A stretch of 64,000 nucleotides of DNA, taken from assembly GCF_019602855.1 (NCBI RefSeq), contig NZ_CP080766.1, positions 1,736,001 to 1,800,000 of the forward strand, in the 5' to 3' direction. Below, piece after piece: positions 62,993 through 64,000 of this stretch. The stretch's first letter is position 1, and every line of letters starts with the position of its first letter. The notes under the pieces are model-generated. The model was not told the origin of the DNA. It made no database searches and worked only from the letters and a program-made list of their open reading frames with translations. The position numbers were made by a program, and so were the translations under genes. The DNA comes from Cupriavidus pinatubonensis. Lineage in GTDB: Bacteria; Pseudomonadota; Gammaproteobacteria; Burkholderiales; Burkholderiaceae.

Positions 62993-64000
62993 ATGATGCC
63001 TGCCGACCCGCTTGAAGCCGTCACCGCTCCAGATCCGTATCCGTACTATCGTGCGCTCGCGACGCGTCAGCCGTTTGGTTTCGACGAGAGGCTGGGCTTG
63101 TGGGTGGCAGCCGGGCGCGCGGAGGTGGCAGCCGTGCTGGCCCATCCCGACTGCCGGGTGCGCCCGCTGTCGCAGCCGGTGCCGACTGCGCTCGCCGGCA
63201 CCGCGGCGGGCGAGTTGTTTGGCCGTCTGATCCGCATGAACGACGGGGCCGCTCACGCACCGCTGAAAGCCATCCTGATGCGGTTGATGGCCAGCATGGA
63301 TGCAGCCACGGCAAAAACGCGTTCTGCCGGGCTGGCCGGCGTACTCGATCTCGTGCCGGACATGGCGCCGCTCAACGGTGCCACGATCAATCGCTGGCTG
63401 TTCACGCTGCCCGTCGTGACGGTGGCCGATCTGCTCGGCCTGCCTGTGCGTGCGGGCGCCGATGCCATGGCTGTCGCGGCCCGCGTGGCCGCCTACGCAG
63501 CGGCGCAGTCGCCGCTGGCTACAGCCGGCGATGTCGAGGCGGGTGCCGACGCGGCTCGGTGGCTGGGGCAGTGGCTGAAAATGCCTGCGGGGCGGCCATG
63601 TCCGGCGGAAGACCTCGGCCTGCTGCCAGCGCTGCGGCAAGCGGCGCATGCCGATGACATCGCGCCAGAGGTCGTCGCGGCCAATGTGATAGGCCTGATG
63701 GTGCAGGCATGCGAGGCCACGGCCGGGCTTGCCGGCAACATGCTGGTCCGGCTCGGCCGCAGTAGCCCCACCACGCGCGGGCTCGATGAACTGGCTGTGC
63801 GCGTGGCGATCGACGATCCGCCGGTGCAAAATACACGCCGCTTCCTTGCGGCTGATGCGCGCGTGTGCGGCGTGCCGGTCAGGGCCGGCGATGCCTTGCT
63901 TGTACTACTGGCCGCTGCGTCGTGCGCAGCGCCCGTCGAAGCTGGCGCAAGGCCCTGGACGTTCGGCGCGGGCCGCCATGCCTGCCCCGGCGACGCGCTC
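62993..64000 (+). CDS. Atypical cytochrome P450-like protein, 3' truncated by the window
   Basis: The frame is open from ATG 62993 to the window edge (336 codons). Residues 322-333 read WTFGAGRHACPG, the P450 heme-thiolate loop with Cys331. The I-helix analogue is ACEATAGLAGN. The K-helix ExxR is not visible: the aligned stretch RVAIDDPPVQNTRR has no Glu-x-x-Arg. The segment between the K region and the Cys loop is about ten residues shorter than in typical bacterial P450s. It may be a divergent or inactive P450. The C-terminus lies beyond the window. Confidence 0.75.
   Translation, partial: MMPADPLEAVTAPDPYPYYRALATRQPFGFDERLGLWVAAGRAEVAAVLAHPDCRVRPLSQPVPTALAGTAAGELFGRLIRMNDGAAHAPLKAILMRLMASMDAATAKTRSAGLAGVLDLVPDMAPLNGATINRWLFTLPVVTVADLLGLPVRAGADAMAVAARVAAYAAAQSPLATAGDVEAGADAARWLGQWLKMPAGRPCPAEDLGLLPALRQAAHADDIAPEVVAANVIGLMVQACEATAGLAGNMLVRLGRSSPTTRGLDELAVRVAIDDPPVQNTRRFLAADARVCGVPVRAGDALLVLLAAASCAAPVEAGARPWTFGAGRHACPGDAL

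Overview
The window reads as chromosomal DNA of a high-GC betaproteobacterium, most likely Cupriavidus or a close Burkholderiaceae relative. The evidence is a Burkholderiales-type porin, a Bug/TctC-type solute receptor, tcuR-tcuAB, a LysR-dkgB pair, DUF1254/DUF1214 proteins, and many LysR-regulated MFS and catabolic clusters. I see no rRNA, tRNA, CRISPR array or intact insertion sequence.

Left part (1-17.4 kb). A truncated MFS transporter is followed by about 15 kb bracketed by two direct copies (176 bp, two mismatches) of the 3' part of a small exported-protein gene. The bracketed DNA looks like an accessory island. It holds an MHYT membrane protein, a universal stress protein, a LolD/MacB-like ABC exporter with HlyD adaptor, and a CDF metal exporter. 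It then carries a two-component system (kinase and regulator) divergent from a flavin electron-transfer operon. That operon is PepSY protein, DUF2271 protein with an ApbE-type flavinylation motif, a PepSY-flavodoxin reductase fusion, and the ApbE FMN transferase itself. Just right of the island lies a decayed CDF gene.

Middle (17.5-33.2 kb). This part has small exported proteins, two DUF1254/DUF1214 proteins, and a Baeyer-Villiger monooxygenase-hydrolase-SDR operon opposite an AraC regulator (the VirS/mymA layout). A 23-residue membrane protein gene follows, then a two-gene hsp20 operon with a sigma-32-like promoter and a ROSE-like RNA thermometer at its first Shine-Dalgarno. Next come tcuR-tcuA-tcuB and a Bug receptor for tricarballylate or a related tricarboxylate.

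33.2-41.5 kb. A six-gene minus-strand catabolic operon encodes a serine-glyoxylate-type aminotransferase, MFS, amidase, MFS, a racemase-like protein lacking both cysteines, and an MhpD-like hydratase. It is divergent from a FadR-type GntR gene, and a shared palindrome lies at both starts.

41.5-64 kb. Mostly ordinary chromosome: DUF188, porin, chemotaxis receptor, HD hydrolase, cold-shock protein, small DUF2188-type genes, XRE-cupin regulator with GNAT, and LysR with nitronate monooxygenase. Then come an SDR lacking its catalytic Tyr, RidA, Ohr, MFS-creatininase with LysR, a zinc metallopeptidase lipoprotein, a 2OG-Fe(II) oxygenase and LysR-dkgB. The right edge cuts an atypical cytochrome P450-like gene. 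Functions come from motif reading and family knowledge; no searches were run.
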